The notes: generated by a model from the letters alone, not told the origin. Positions 17,514-26,285 are shown, counted from the stretch's first letter. The stretch is DNA of 64,000 nucleotides from Pseudomonas lini (GCF_001042905.1 NZ_JYLB01000007.1:62001-126000), one strand, 5' to 3'. A program made the numbers and translations.

Positions 17514-18131
17514 GTGCCTGTCGTTTTTGTCGCCGCTTCCAAGCTGCCAACGCCTTTTGCGCAATTCACCATGCATGGCTTTCTCGATGAAGAGAACGGG
17601 CGCGAGCACGTGGTGCTGAGCCTGGGTGAGTTCGCTGACGGTGCTCCGGTACTCGGCCGGTTGCACTCCGAATGCCTGACAGGCGATGCCTTGTTCAGCC
17701 AGCGCTGCGACTGCGGTTCGCAACTCGAGGCAGCCTTGCAGGCAATCGCCCGTGAAGGCCGTGGCGTGTTGCTCTACTTGCGTCAGGAAGGTCGCGGCAT
17801 TGGCCTGTTGAACAAGATCCGCGCCTATGAATTGCAGGACGGCGGTGCCGATACCGTTGAAGCCAATGAGCGTCTGGGTTTCGCCGCCGATCAGCGCGAC
17901 TACGCCATGTGCCTGCCGATGCTGGAGCACCTGGGCGTGAAGTCCTTGCGTCTGATGACCAACAACCCACGCAAGGTCAAAGCCTTGACCGACATGGGCA
18001 TCGTGGTTGCCGAGCGCGTACCGCTGCACACTGGGCACAACCCGCATAACAAACTCTACCTGGCGACCAAGGCGAGCAAGCTCGACCATATGATGGGCAA
18101 CGAGCATCAGGGCGAGGTTGACCGGGCGTGA
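17514..18131 (+). CDS. ribA: GTP cyclohydrolase II
   Basis: A 205-residue zinc enzyme that opens GTP in the first committed step of riboflavin synthesis. The zinc ligands are present in LHSECLTGDALF...RCDCG (about residues 50-66). The downstream LRQEGRGIGL loop and LMTNNPRKV motif complete the active site. It is the only apparently active GTP cyclohydrolase II in this region, because the equivalent domain of RibBA has lost these cysteines. The start is GTG with an AGGAG site upstream; the stop overlaps the next gene as GTGA. Confidence 0.97.
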   Translation: MPVVFVAASKLPTPFAQFTMHGFLDEENGREHVVLSLGEFADGAPVLGRLHSECLTGDALFSQRCDCGSQLEAALQAIAREGRGVLLYLRQEGRGIGLLNKIRAYELQDGGADTVEANERLGFAADQRDYAMCLPMLEHLGVKSLRLMTNNPRKVKALTDMGIVVAERVPLHTGHNPHNKLYLATKASKLDHMMGNEHQGEVDRA

Positions 18132-18547
18132 CCCGCGGTCAGGTACGGCGGCGACTGTCCGTCAACTGGTGGCAATACCTGGCGCTGGCCTTGGTGCCGC
18201 TGTTCGTGATCAACGGGGTATTCGGCCAAAGCGAGGCGATTCTGCCGGTGCTGGCGATGCCATTGTTCATCGCCGGTGTGGCCTCGATGTTTGTCAGCCT
18301 GAAGTTCTTTGGTGGCTACAAGCACGCCCTGATCGCCACCCAGAAAGCCCTCGATACCCCTGAAGAACCCGCCGCCTGGATCGCCTTGGCCGCAAAACGC
18401 CGTGCCGCGTTTCTGGTCGCCGGCCTGCCTGCCTGGACCGGTGCAGTGGCGGTATTCGTCGGGCTTGAAGCTGTGCCGCTGGTGCTGCTGGCGCTGTCGA
18501 CCGCGGTGCTGTTCTACCTCTACCGTATCCCGCGTCAACTCGGCTGA
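18128..18547 (+). CDS. Small inner membrane protein of unknown function
   Basis: A 139-residue protein with four predicted hydrophobic segments (near residues 16-32, 38-58, 94-109 and 112-131) separated by a polar loop with KALDTPEEPAAWIALAAKRR. I do not recognise a family. The GTG start overlaps the ribA stop, and its stop overlaps the btuF ATG, so it is translated between ribA and btuF. That placement suggests a vitamin-related or simply co-transcribed membrane role, but nothing in its sequence proves this. Confidence 0.75.
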   Translation: MTRGQVRRRLSVNWWQYLALALVPLFVINGVFGQSEAILPVLAMPLFIAGVASMFVSLKFFGGYKHALIATQKALDTPEEPAAWIALAAKRRAAFLVAGLPAWTGAVAVFVGLEAVPLVLLALSTAVLFYLYRIPRQLG

Positions 18548-19347
18548 TGCGCAGCGTCTGGCTGGCGGTGTTGCTGCTGGCCGTCAGCGGTTCGGCGACT
18601 GCGGTCGAGCGGGTTGTCAGTCTGGCACCGTCGCTTTCTGAAATCGTCGTTGAGCTGAACTCGGCTGACCTGCTGGTCGGTGTGCTGGATGCCGGTGAAC
18701 GTCCCGCTGAACTCAAAGACATTCCTTCTGTTGGCAGCTACGGTCAGTTGGACATGGAACGACTGCTCAGTCTCAAACCCGATCTGTTGCTGCTCTGGCC
18801 GGGCAGTGTGGGGCCGGCTCAGCGTGAGCAGCTCAAACGGCTGAACATTCCCACCTTTGTCGCCGAACCTCACAACCTCGAACAACTTACTGCCCAGATT
18901 GAACTGATCGCTGCACAACTCGGCAGAGCGGAGCGCGGCGTTTCATTGGCCGAAAATCTGCGTCAACGACTCGATTCCCTGCGCCAGCGCTATCGAAGGG
19001 ATGAGCCGATACGGGTGTTTTATCAAGTCTGGGATCGGCCGCTGTACACCGTGGGCGGTGGGCAGATCATCAGCGATGCGCTAGCAGTGTGTGGGGCGCG
19101 CAATGTGTTTGCCGACCTGACGCAGCCTGCACCGCAGGTCAGTGTGGAGGCGGTGTTGCAGCGCAATCCCGAGGTGATTCTGGCCAGTGATCAGGCGCAG
19201 CTTGATGCGTGGAAGACCTGGCCTCAGGTGGTGGCGGTGGCGCAGGGACAATTGCTGTTGGTGACGGATAAAGGCCTGGAGCGGCCGAGCGGGCAGATGA
19301 TCGAAGCGACTGCCAAGTTGTGCCAGTTGATCGCGCCCGACCATTAA
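18547..19347 (+). CDS. btuF: Cobalamin-binding periplasmic protein BtuF-like
   Basis: A 266-residue protein with signal peptide MRSVWLAVLLLAVSGSATA (1-19) and the class III helical-backbone binding fold. Typical blocks: ERVVSLAPSLSEIVVELN at the mature N-terminus, GSYGQLDMERLLSLKPDLLL, and VYQVWDRPLYTVG-like text before the C-terminal lobe. Such proteins deliver vitamin B12 to BtuCD, though some bind haem or siderophores. No btuC/btuD is in the window, but a btuB-like receptor gene lies convergently next door, supporting a B12 role. Confidence 0.85.
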   Translation: MRSVWLAVLLLAVSGSATAVERVVSLAPSLSEIVVELNSADLLVGVLDAGERPAELKDIPSVGSYGQLDMERLLSLKPDLLLLWPGSVGPAQREQLKRLNIPTFVAEPHNLEQLTAQIELIAAQLGRAERGVSLAENLRQRLDSLRQRYRRDEPIRVFYQVWDRPLYTVGGGQIISDALAVCGARNVFADLTQPAPQVSVEAVLQRNPEVILASDQAQLDAWKTWPQVVAVAQGQLLLVTDKGLERPSGQMIEATAKLCQLIAPDH

Positions 19348-19360
19348 GACCGAGGCGCAT

Positions 19361-19428
19361 CATCGCGGGCAAGCCCGCTCCCACAGGTTCAGTGTGATCC
19401 TTGTGGGAGCGGGCTTGCCCGCGATGAG
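19361..19428. repeat. REP-type inverted pair, family A
   Basis: Inverted copies at 19361-19386 and 19402-19428 (core GTGGGAGCGGGCTTGC) separated by 15 bases lie between the convergent btuF and btuB genes, where they may also stop transcription. Confidence 0.9.
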
Positions 19429-19454
19429 GCCGGCCCAAACACCACAATCTCTGG

Positions 19455-21331
19455 TCAAAACCACGGCGTCCAGGTCACCCCGAACATCCACGCCCGGCCT
19501 TCCTCGCGATACCCATACTGACTGCCATCATGGCTGTACAACGCCCGGCTGTAGCTCTTGTCCAGCAGGTTATCGACCTTCAACTCCAGCTTGATCTCGC
19601 GATTCAGCGCCCAGCCGCTACGCAACCCCAACAACGCATACCCGCCTAACGGTTGCTGGTTGTTCTCGTCGTCATAACTGCTGCTTGCCAACTGGCACCG
19701 AAGCCGAGCCGATCAAATTGCCGATCCAGATCCAGGCTCAAAGTCCGTCGTGCACGACGGGCGAGGGTGTGGCCGCTGTCGCGATCCCGTGGGTCGATGA
19801 TCGCTACGCCGAGGTTGCTCTGCCAGCCGAACAGCTCTTGTTTCAAAGCCGCTTCAAAACCGTTGATCCGCGCCGAAGCGACGTTCGCCGGGCGGTTGTT
19901 GCTGCCGAAAATAATCGCGTCTTCCAGATCGGTGCGGTACAGCGAGGCTTCCAGGCGACTGTTCTGCGTCAGCTGACTGCGCCATTGCAGCTCATAACTT
20001 TTCGAGGTCTCGGGTTTCAGGTCAGGGTTGCTGAAGTCCGGGTAGTACAGGTCATTGAAGGTCGGTGCGCGGAAGCCTTCGCTGTAGGTCAGCAGCACAT
20101 CGTTGTCCGGGTTCAGCGGCAGGGTGAACGTGCCGCTCCAGCTGTTCTGGCTGCCGAACTGCTGGTTCTGGTCGCGACGCAGGCCCAGTTCGGTAGAGAA
20201 ACTGTCGGTCTGATAGCGATGCTGGATAAACGCTGCACGGTTCCAGCGGCTGTCTTCGTCGAACGCTGTGCTGCTGTTGATTCGGTCTTCGTACCAGTCG
20301 CCGCCGAGGATCAGGCTGTTGCGTTCATCCAGGGTCAGGTCGTTTTGCCAGTTCACCGAATCGCGGTAAGTGTTGAACACGCTGCGCTCGTCGCTGAGCT
20401 TGTCGAGCGTCTTCTCGCGGTTTTCGCTGTGGCCGAACTCGACGCGGGTCTTCCATTGGTCATTGATCCGCGCATCGACATAACTGCTGACGCTGCTCAC
20501 AGAGAACTCGCTGTAGGGCTGCTGCTGGACCGATTCGAAGGTGTTCATGTCGAAGCGGCCGAACGGGTTGTCGAATGCGCTTTTGCCCTGGTTATCCAGC
20601 AGGTTGGCGCCAATTTCGATGTCGTCGTTGAGGGTGTGACTCAGGCTTAAGCTGACCGATTTATTGCGGTATTCGTCGTGGTCGCCATCACTGGGATAAG
20701 ACTCGTGCGTGCGATTGATGCCTGACGTTTCATCAAGGCTGGCACCGAGATTGAAGCGGGTCTGCGCGTCGCCGCCGGACAATCCGAGGCTGCGCTCCCA
20801 GGTCTGATTGCTGCCCACTCCCACATGCATGCGTGGTTGCAGGCCTTGTTCGTCGCCACGGCGAGTGAAGATCTGGATCACCCCGCCAATCGCATCGCTG
20901 CCGTAAATCACTGAACGCGAACCACGCAGCACTTCCACGCGCTCGACCTGTTCGATGTTGATGTGTTGCAGATTGCTGTCGCCGGAGGTCGAGTTGCCGA
21001 TGCGCTGGCCGTCGACCAGCACCAGACTTTGCGCCGACTTGGTACCACGAATGTAGACCCCCGGCAGACTGCCACGCCCACCGGTTTGCCCGACCTGCAC
21101 GCCCGGTACCCGGCGTAGCAGATCCGTGACACTGCTCGGTTGCAGACGGTCGATGTCTTCGCGGGTGAACACCGTGTTGGCAGCGCTGCTGTCGTTGCGC
21201 GCTTCGACTTGACGGTTAGCGCTGATCAACACGTCGGGCAGTTTCAGGGCCTGGTCGCGTTCGAAGGTGTCGGCCAAGAGTTGGCCGGCCGGCAGAAGCG
21301 TCAGCGTCAGGGCAAAAGGGGAGAGTTTCAT
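19455..21331 (-). pseudogene. btuB: TonB-dependent cobalamin receptor BtuB, frameshifted near its 3' end
   Basis: The frame from 21331 encodes about 549 residues of a TonB-dependent receptor: signal peptide, a TonB-box-like LPDVLISAN, a plug with VPGVQVGQTGGRGSLPGVYIRG, and most of the barrel. It then shifts near 19681-19687 and stops at 19646 with an unrelated tail (QAAVMTTRTTSNR). The missing end continues in another frame (SSYDDENNQQPLGGYALLGL to VTWTPWF, stop at 19455) and ends in the aromatic residue needed for barrel assembly. One missing base explains it. The truncated protein would lack its last strands. A sequencing error is possible. No cobalamin riboswitch is visible in the 151-base upstream gap. 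Confidence 0.85.
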
Positions 21332-21370
21332 GGATTATCCGAGGCGAATTCAGATACGACACAACCCCCC

Positions 21371-21470
21371 GTAGGAGCTGCCGAAGGCTGCGATCTTTTG
21401 ATTCTGTTTTTTCAGGTTTGGAGCCGCCAAAGATCAGGATCAAAAGATCGCAGCCTTCGGCAGCTCCTAC
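21371..21470. repeat. REP-type long palindrome, family D
   Basis: Inverted arms of about 35 bases, core GTAGGAGCTGCCGAAGG, surround a 30-base spacer. It fills most of the gap between dxs and btuB, so it would separate the two in the same transcription direction. Confidence 0.9.
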
Positions 21471-21482
21471 AGAGGATCGGGT

Positions 21483-23381
21483 TTACAAGTTGAGCAGCTG
21501 CAGGCGCTGACGCACCGCTTCTTCGATCCCGCTTTCATCCAGCCCACACTCAGCCAGCATTTGCGCAGGCTTGGCGTGCTCCACATAGGCATCCGGCAAG
21601 CCCAGGTGCAGCACCGACTTAAGGATGTTTTCGCGGGCGAGAAACTCGCTGACCGCGCCACCGGCACCGCCCATGATTGCGTTCTCTTCGACGGTCACCA
21701 ACAACTCGTGGCTGCCGGCGATTTCGCGAACCAGTGCTTCGTCGAGCGGTTTGACGAAACGCATGTCGACCACGGTCGCATCCAGCTTCTCGGCGACTTT
21801 CAGTGCCTCGGCCAATTGCACGCCGAACACCAGCAGGGCGACTTTGCTGCCCTGACGGCGGACGACACCCTTGCCGATTTCAATCGGTTCGAGGTCTTTC
21901 GCGATCGGCGCATTGGGGCCGGTGCCGCGCGGATAACGCACCGCCGCCGGGCCGTTGTACAGATGGCCGGTGCTGAGCATTTTGCGCAGTTCGTTTTCGT
22001 CGCTCGGGGTCATCACCAGCATGCCGGGGATGCAACGCAGGAACGACAGGTCGAAGCTACCCGCGTGCGTCGGGCCGTCTTCGCCCACCAGGCCAGCGCG
22101 GTCGATGGCGAACAGCACGTCGAGGTTTTGTACCGCCACATCATGCACAAGCTGGTCGTAAGCGCGCTGCAGGAAGGTCGAATAGATCGCCACCACCGGT
22201 TTTGCGCCTTCGCAGGCCATGCCGGCGGCGAGGGTCACGGCGTGTTGCTCGGCAATCGCCACGTCGAAATAGCGCTTCGGGAAGCGCTCGCTGAACGCCA
22301 CCAGATCGGAGCCTTCCTTCATTGCCGGAGTGATCCCGACCAAGCGTGAATCGGCAGCGGCCATGTCGCACAGCCATTCACCGAACACACCGGAATACTT
22401 CGGCCCGCCGGCTTTCTTCGGCGCGGCGGCCGGAGCATCCACAGGTTCGAGTTTGGTGATGGCGTGGTAACCGATCGGGTCGACTTCTGCCGGAGCGAAG
22501 CCTTTGCCTTTCTTGGTGACCACGTGCAGGAATTGCGGGCCTTTCAGATCGCGCATGTTGCGCAGGGTGGCGATCAGGGTCGGCAGGTCGTGGCCATCGA
22601 TCGGGCCGATGTAGTTCCAGCCCAGCTCTTCGAACAGCGTGCCGGGGACCAGCATGCCTTTGGCGTATTCTTCGGTGCGACGGGCGATTTCCCAGGCACC
22701 GGGCAGACGCGACAGGACCTTTTTGCTGCCTTCGCGCATGCTCGCGTAAGTGCGGCTGGAAAGGATTTTCGCCAGATAGTTCGACAGCCCGCCGACGTTG
22801 CGCGAGATCGACATGTCGTTGTCGTTGAGGATCACCAGCATGTTGGCGTCCACTTCCGGCGCGTGGTTCAGCGCCTCGAAGGCCATGCCGGCAGTCAGTG
22901 CGCCATCGCCGATCACTGCAATCGCCTTGCGATCACTGTGTTGCAGGCGGGCGGCAATCGCCATGCCCAGCGCTGCGCTGATCGAAGTGCTGGAGTGGCC
23001 GACGCCAAAGGTGTCGTACTCGCTCTCGGAACGACGCGGGAAGGCGGCAACGCCGTCCTTCTGGCGCAGGGTGCCCATGCGCTCGCGACGGCCGGTGAGG
23101 ATTTTGTGCGGGTAGGCCTGATGACCTACGTCCCACACCAGCCGGTCGTCCGGGGTGTCGAAGACGTAATGCAGCGCGATGGTCAGCTCGATGACGCCCA
23201 GGCCTGCACCGAAATGCCCGCCGGTCTGACCGACCGTGTAGAGCAATTCCAGGCGCAACTCATCAGCCAGGGTTTCCAGCTCGGCTTCGCCTAACCGGCG
23301 CAGGCCGTCCGGCGTGTTGGCACGGTCGAGCAGGGGCGTGGTCGGGCGCTTGCGGGGAATCTCATGAAACGTCGTGGGCAT
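21483..23381 (-). CDS. dxs: 1-deoxy-D-xylulose-5-phosphate synthase
   Basis: A 632-residue thiamine-diphosphate enzyme that condenses pyruvate with glyceraldehyde-3-phosphate, the first step of the MEP isoprenoid pathway. Visible motifs: the ThDP-binding VIGDGALTAGMAFEALN to ILNDNDMSIS block (about residues 154-185), DVGHQAYPHKILTGR, the transketolase-like IAEQHAVTLAAGMA, and GEDGPTHAG. Length matches the family. It lies about 90 bases downstream of ispA on the same strand, so xseB, ispA and dxs form the usual isoprenoid operon. Confidence 0.98.
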   Translation of the reverse strand: MPTTFHEIPRKRPTTPLLDRANTPDGLRRLGEAELETLADELRLELLYTVGQTGGHFGAGLGVIELTIALHYVFDTPDDRLVWDVGHQAYPHKILTGRRERMGTLRQKDGVAAFPRRSESEYDTFGVGHSSTSISAALGMAIAARLQHSDRKAIAVIGDGALTAGMAFEALNHAPEVDANMLVILNDNDMSISRNVGGLSNYLAKILSSRTYASMREGSKKVLSRLPGAWEIARRTEEYAKGMLVPGTLFEELGWNYIGPIDGHDLPTLIATLRNMRDLKGPQFLHVVTKKGKGFAPAEVDPIGYHAITKLEPVDAPAAAPKKAGGPKYSGVFGEWLCDMAAADSRLVGITPAMKEGSDLVAFSERFPKRYFDVAIAEQHAVTLAAGMACEGAKPVVAIYSTFLQRAYDQLVHDVAVQNLDVLFAIDRAGLVGEDGPTHAGSFDLSFLRCIPGMLVMTPSDENELRKMLSTGHLYNGPAAVRYPRGTGPNAPIAKDLEPIEIGKGVVRRQGSKVALLVFGVQLAEALKVAEKLDATVVDMRFVKPLDEALVREIAGSHELLVTVEENAIMGGAGGAVSEFLARENILKSVLHLGLPDAYVEHAKPAQMLAECGLDESGIEEAVRQRLQLLNL

Positions 23382-23472
23382 CAGGCGAATCGTTATAGGT
23401 ATAAAAGATGCGGCAGTTTACCTGATGCATCGCCCCCTGCCCACGCGTTGGTTTTTTTTGGCAGATACGCCG

Positions 23473-24360
23473 TCAGCTGCGGCGATCGACGATGTACCGG
23501 GCCAGATCGCGCAATGGCTCGGCCGCCGCGTCAAACGGTCGCAGCGCGTGCAGGGCCTGGTCCCGCAGTTCCAGAGCGTAAGCCTTGGCCGCGTCGAGAC
23601 CGAGCAGGGCCGGGTAGGTCGGCTTGTCCCGAGCGATATCGGCGCCCTGGCGTTTGCCGAGGGTTTCGGTGTCACTTTCGACGTCGAGAATGTCGTCCTG
23701 GACCTGAAATGCCAAGCCAATGGCCTGTGCATAACTCTGCAGGGACTTCAGTTCGTCCTTCGCGGCATGACCGCTGGCCAGGGCACCTAGCTTGACGCTG
23801 ACTTCAATCAACGCGCCGGTCTTGTGCCGATGCATGTACTCAAGGGCTTTTTGATCGAGCTTCAGGCCCACCGAGCCGAGGTCGATGGCTTGCCCGCCGA
23901 CCATGCCCGCCGGGCCCGCCGCCAACGCCAAGGCGCTGACCATCTGCAGACGGGTTTCGGCGTCGCAACTGCTCAGGCGCGGGTCGAGCAGGGCGCTGAA
24001 GGCCAGGCTCTGCAAACCGTCACCAGCGAGAATCGCGCAAGCTTCGTCGAATTTCTTATGCGTAGTCGGCTGGCCGCGACGCAGATCGTCGTCGTCCATG
24101 GCCGGCAAATCATCGTGCACTAGCGAATAGGCATGGATCAGCTCCACCGCACAGGCCGCGCCGTTGGCTTGCTCGGCCTTGCCGCCCAGCGCTTCACACG
24201 CGGCGTAAGCCAGCAGCGGGCGCACACGCTTGCCGCCATTCATCACGCTGTAGCGCATGGCTTCGTAGAGACGGGCAAGCTCAGGCCCTGGCGCGTTGAA
24301 CAGGGTTTCCAGTGCAGCATTGACGCGAGCCTGGCTGGTCGCCGAATACGCCGCAATCAT
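23473..24360 (-). CDS. ispA: Farnesyl diphosphate synthase (geranyltranstransferase)
   Basis: A 295-residue prenyltransferase that adds two isopentenyl diphosphates to dimethylallyl diphosphate, giving farnesyl diphosphate for quinones and undecaprenyl carriers. Both aspartate-rich motifs are present: DDLPAMDDDDLRRG (about residues 82-95) and DDILDVESD (about 220-228). GGKRVRPLLAYAACEALGG near the N-terminus is characteristic. It is coupled to xseB by an ATGA overlap. Confidence 0.97.
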   Translation of the reverse strand: MIAAYSATSQARVNAALETLFNAPGPELARLYEAMRYSVMNGGKRVRPLLAYAACEALGGKAEQANGAACAVELIHAYSLVHDDLPAMDDDDLRRGQPTTHKKFDEACAILAGDGLQSLAFSALLDPRLSSCDAETRLQMVSALALAAGPAGMVGGQAIDLGSVGLKLDQKALEYMHRHKTGALIEVSVKLGALASGHAAKDELKSLQSYAQAIGLAFQVQDDILDVESDTETLGKRQGADIARDKPTYPALLGLDAAKAYALELRDQALHALRPFDAAAEPLRDLARYIVDRRS

Positions 24361-24599
24361 TCTGGCTGATCCGCGTCGAAGGGTTCCTCGGCCAGCTCAC
24401 CATCACGCTCGAGCAGCACTTGAACCTTCTGCTCGGCCTGAGCCAGCGCCGCCTGGCAATCGCGGGTCAGACCGATGCCCTGCTCGAAAGCGGTCAGCGA
24501 GTCTTCCAGCGACAATTCGCCGTTCTCCAGACGCTCCACCAACGTTTGCAGGTCAGCGAGAGATTGTTCGAAATCCAGTGCAGCTTTTTTGCGGGCCAT
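24357..24599 (-). CDS. xseB: Exodeoxyribonuclease VII small subunit
   Basis: An 80-residue helical protein, the small subunit that assembles in multiple copies on XseA to form exonuclease VII. The family core FEQSLADLQTLVERLENGELSLEDSLTAFEQGI is at about residues 10-42. It is the promoter-proximal gene of the xseB-ispA-dxs operon and overlaps ispA. Confidence 0.96.
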   Translation of the reverse strand: MARKKAALDFEQSLADLQTLVERLENGELSLEDSLTAFEQGIGLTRDCQAALAQAEQKVQVLLERDGELAEEPFDADQPE

Positions 24600-24751
24600 G
24601 GCGGCTATTTCCGGTTGACGTTAAACCGGCGCGACACTAGCAGACATAGGGGTTATGGGCAAATGAGCGGGGTGTTTCGGCCAACGAGTTTTGGGGGTGA
24701 ATGTGACTTCCGTGGCGAGGGGGCTGTGTCGATCATGATTAATGTGTTGAG

Positions 24752-25126
24752 TCATCGGGATAGTAGAACTGGGATGAGCCGATTAAAAATGCTATTCGGC
24801 TCATATAGTGAGCCGAATATGACGTCTGTTCGGCTCACCGGCCAGCCATCGACAGGTGTCGCCCCACGTCCGGGTGCGACTGAATCGCGCAATATCGCGG
24901 TCTGGACTCTACCCATTTGCAATGGGCTGCAGGTCAAAGCATATCTTTCAGGCATTAAAAAAGCCGGCTTGTGGCCGGCTTCTCGGGGACTGGCTTGGTT
25001 TATTTTTGGTAAACCGCGCCAGCCTTCAAAACGTACACCCGGATCTTGCGTCCGGCTGTGGGACTTGGCGAGAAAGTCATCTGCCTTGTCGGTGCGATCT
25101 GAGCCTGAAGAAGGGTCGATGCGCAA
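24752..25126 (-). CDS. Doubtful 124-residue frame in the repressor islet (possible Ash/Icd-like phage ORF)
   Basis: An open frame of 124 codons with no recognised domain, lying downstream of the S24 repressor on the same strand. Text such as REAGHKPAFLMPERY recalls, from memory only, the Ash or Icd-like small phage proteins of the P4 group. Against it: a perfect terminator-type hairpin (24957-24981) and four palindromic half-sites lie inside the frame, and composition differs from neighbouring genes. It may be a short phage relic or simply a frame across a regulatory region. The rest of the 740-base gap (24600-25340) holds a repeat pair and nothing else I can name. Confidence 0.3.
   Translation of the reverse strand: MRIDPSSGSDRTDKADDFLAKSHSRTQDPGVRFEGWRGLPKINQASPREAGHKPAFLMPERYALTCSPLQMGRVQTAILRDSVAPGRGATPVDGWPVSRTDVIFGSLYEPNSIFNRLIPVLLSR
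24775..24837. promoter_or_regulatory. Cluster of four TGAGCCGAA half-sites in alternating orientation
   Basis: The motif TGAGCCGA(A/T) occurs at 24775-24783, inverted at 24794-24803, direct at 24809-24818 and inverted at 24829-24837. The middle two form a perfect 10-base palindrome around TATAG. Such regular spacing suggests binding sites for a dimeric regulator or nested RNA stems. It lies in the islet with the phage-type repressor, but a link to that protein is inference. Confidence 0.55.
24957..24981 (-). terminator. Rho-independent terminator reading leftward
   Basis: On the minus strand AAGCCGGC-CACAA-GCCGGCTT is a perfect 8-base stem with a 5-base loop, followed by a run of T (TTTTTTAA in total with the stem end). 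It would end leftward transcripts from the repressor side, or a small RNA made from this gap. Confidence 0.75.
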
Positions 25127-25221
25127 ATGTGGGGCGCAGCATACTGATTTTTTTGAGAAATTCCCAGCTTGGCATGCGGGGTAGAGCGATTGCGCTCAGG
25201 TGTAGCAGCTGACGAGGCAAG

Positions 25222-25320
25222 CCCCTGTAGGAGCGAGGCTTGCCCGCGAAGAACGATGACGCGGTCTGCCTGGCGGACCGCGGCGCTCCCTTCGCGGGCA
25301 AGCCTCGCTCCTACAGGGGT
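25222..25320. repeat. REP-type inverted pair, family B
   Basis: Inverted copies at 25222-25251 and 25290-25320 with core GTAGGAGCGAGGCTTGCC lie just downstream of the repressor gene. Further pairs are at 34987-35082 and 59445-59521. Confidence 0.9.
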
Positions 25321-25340
25321 TGCCCCCTCGCCATGGTTGA

Positions 25341-26087
25341 TTACAGAAAGGGCACAGACGGCCGGCGTTTATTGAGCGTCGACCACCAGAATACCCATCC
25401 CAATACCCTGATGTTCTGCTTGTCGATCTGCTCGGCATTGAAGATTTCGTCTGGATATTCGGCTTTGTTATAGCTGCGCAACCGCAGCGCATTCCCTGGC
25501 ATCCGATGCAGGTATTTGATCCGCAACATCCCGTCATGCTCGATCGCATAAATCTCCCCATCAATAACCTGAGTCAGCCCGCGGTCGATCGCAAGCGTCG
25601 AACCGTCTTCTATCTTTTCGCCCATGCTGTTGCCGATCATGTGGGTACAAATAGCGTCGGCGTGGTTTATTTCCAGAGAGTCCAGGTGGCCGCGTGGCAG
25701 GCGGATGGATTGGCTGGGGTCTTTGACGACGTGAGTTTTGTTGGAGCCCGGGGCGGTGGCTGTTTCTTTGTAGAAGGGCAGCTCTACGTCGATGGGTTCG
25801 ATCACCGTGTAAATGCCACGGATGGCCTGGGCATCGAAGGTATTGCCGGCCTCGTCGAGCACGCGCAGGCGTGAGGACTCTTTCGGGCCTTCGCCGGTTT
25901 TCAGCCAGTCGCTGTTTACAGACAGTAGTCTGGCGACCTCTTCCATGCGGTAGGCGGGCACACCTCGGGTGTACCAGTTGTGGATATTTTGCGCTTCCGT
26001 GTCGAAGAAAACGGCAAATCCTGTGGTTGTGATTTTCGCTGCTTCGAGGAGCGCTTTAAACCGTGGGCCGCTAGTGTTCTTTTTCAT
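25341..26087 (-). CDS. Phage-type S24 (LexA/CI-like) transcriptional repressor
   Basis: A 248-residue regulator. An N-terminal helix-turn-helix region (about residues 1-60, RFKALLEAAKITTTGFAVFF with NIHNWYTRGVPAYRMEEVARLL) is followed by a linker and an S24 peptidase domain from about residue 100. The self-cleavage serine is in MIGNSMGEKI and the general-base lysine probably in DGMLRIKYL, as in phage repressors inactivated by RecA. The start at 26087 (MKKNTSGPRF) is preferred over a GTG six bases upstream. No phage structural genes or integrase accompany it, so it is an orphan, perhaps a prophage relic or a distal regulator of pyocin-like clusters. Confidence 0.85.
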   Translation of the reverse strand: MKKNTSGPRFKALLEAAKITTTGFAVFFDTEAQNIHNWYTRGVPAYRMEEVARLLSVNSDWLKTGEGPKESSRLRVLDEAGNTFDAQAIRGIYTVIEPIDVELPFYKETATAPGSNKTHVVKDPSQSIRLPRGHLDSLEINHADAICTHMIGNSMGEKIEDGSTLAIDRGLTQVIDGEIYAIEHDGMLRIKYLHRMPGNALRLRSYNKAEYPDEIFNAEQIDKQNIRVLGWVFWWSTLNKRRPSVPFL

Positions 26088-26117
26088 AAACACGAGTTTA
26101 CTGGCGCAGGATGGGGG

Positions 26118-26140
26118 TTTGAATAAACGATCCGTTCAAA
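26118..26140. promoter_or_regulatory. Candidate repressor operator TTTGAA-N11-TTCAAA
   Basis: A 6-base perfect inverted repeat with an 11-base centre lies 31 bases upstream of the S24 repressor start, in an AT-rich stretch. The position suits autoregulation; no protein-binding evidence is available from sequence. Confidence 0.35.
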
Positions 26141-26259
26141 TTTCGAGGGAAATTTAAGACTGGATGTAAGGCGCTTTTAGTGGAATTTAAACAGGAAAAC
26201 ACCAAAGCCAAGAAGCGTTCCACGTACCGTTAAAGGTCAGTATCTGAGCGGAGCGCCCA

Positions 26260-26285
26260 CAAAAAACCCCGGATCAACCGGGGTT
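26260..26285 (-). terminator. Rho-independent terminator of ppa
   Basis: On the minus strand AACCCCGG-TTGAT-CCGGGGTT is followed by a run of T. It lies about 40 bases after the ppa stop and ends that transcript before the repressor promoter region. Confidence 0.9.

Noticed and set aside
21332..21482. Possible cobalamin riboswitch upstream of btuB
   Set aside because: The 151-base gap is filled mostly by a family D palindrome and no B12-box-like sequence was found.
24961..24981. Perfect hairpin considered as an attachment site or REP element
   Set aside because: It has no second copy in the window and a T-run on the minus strand, so a terminator explains it better.
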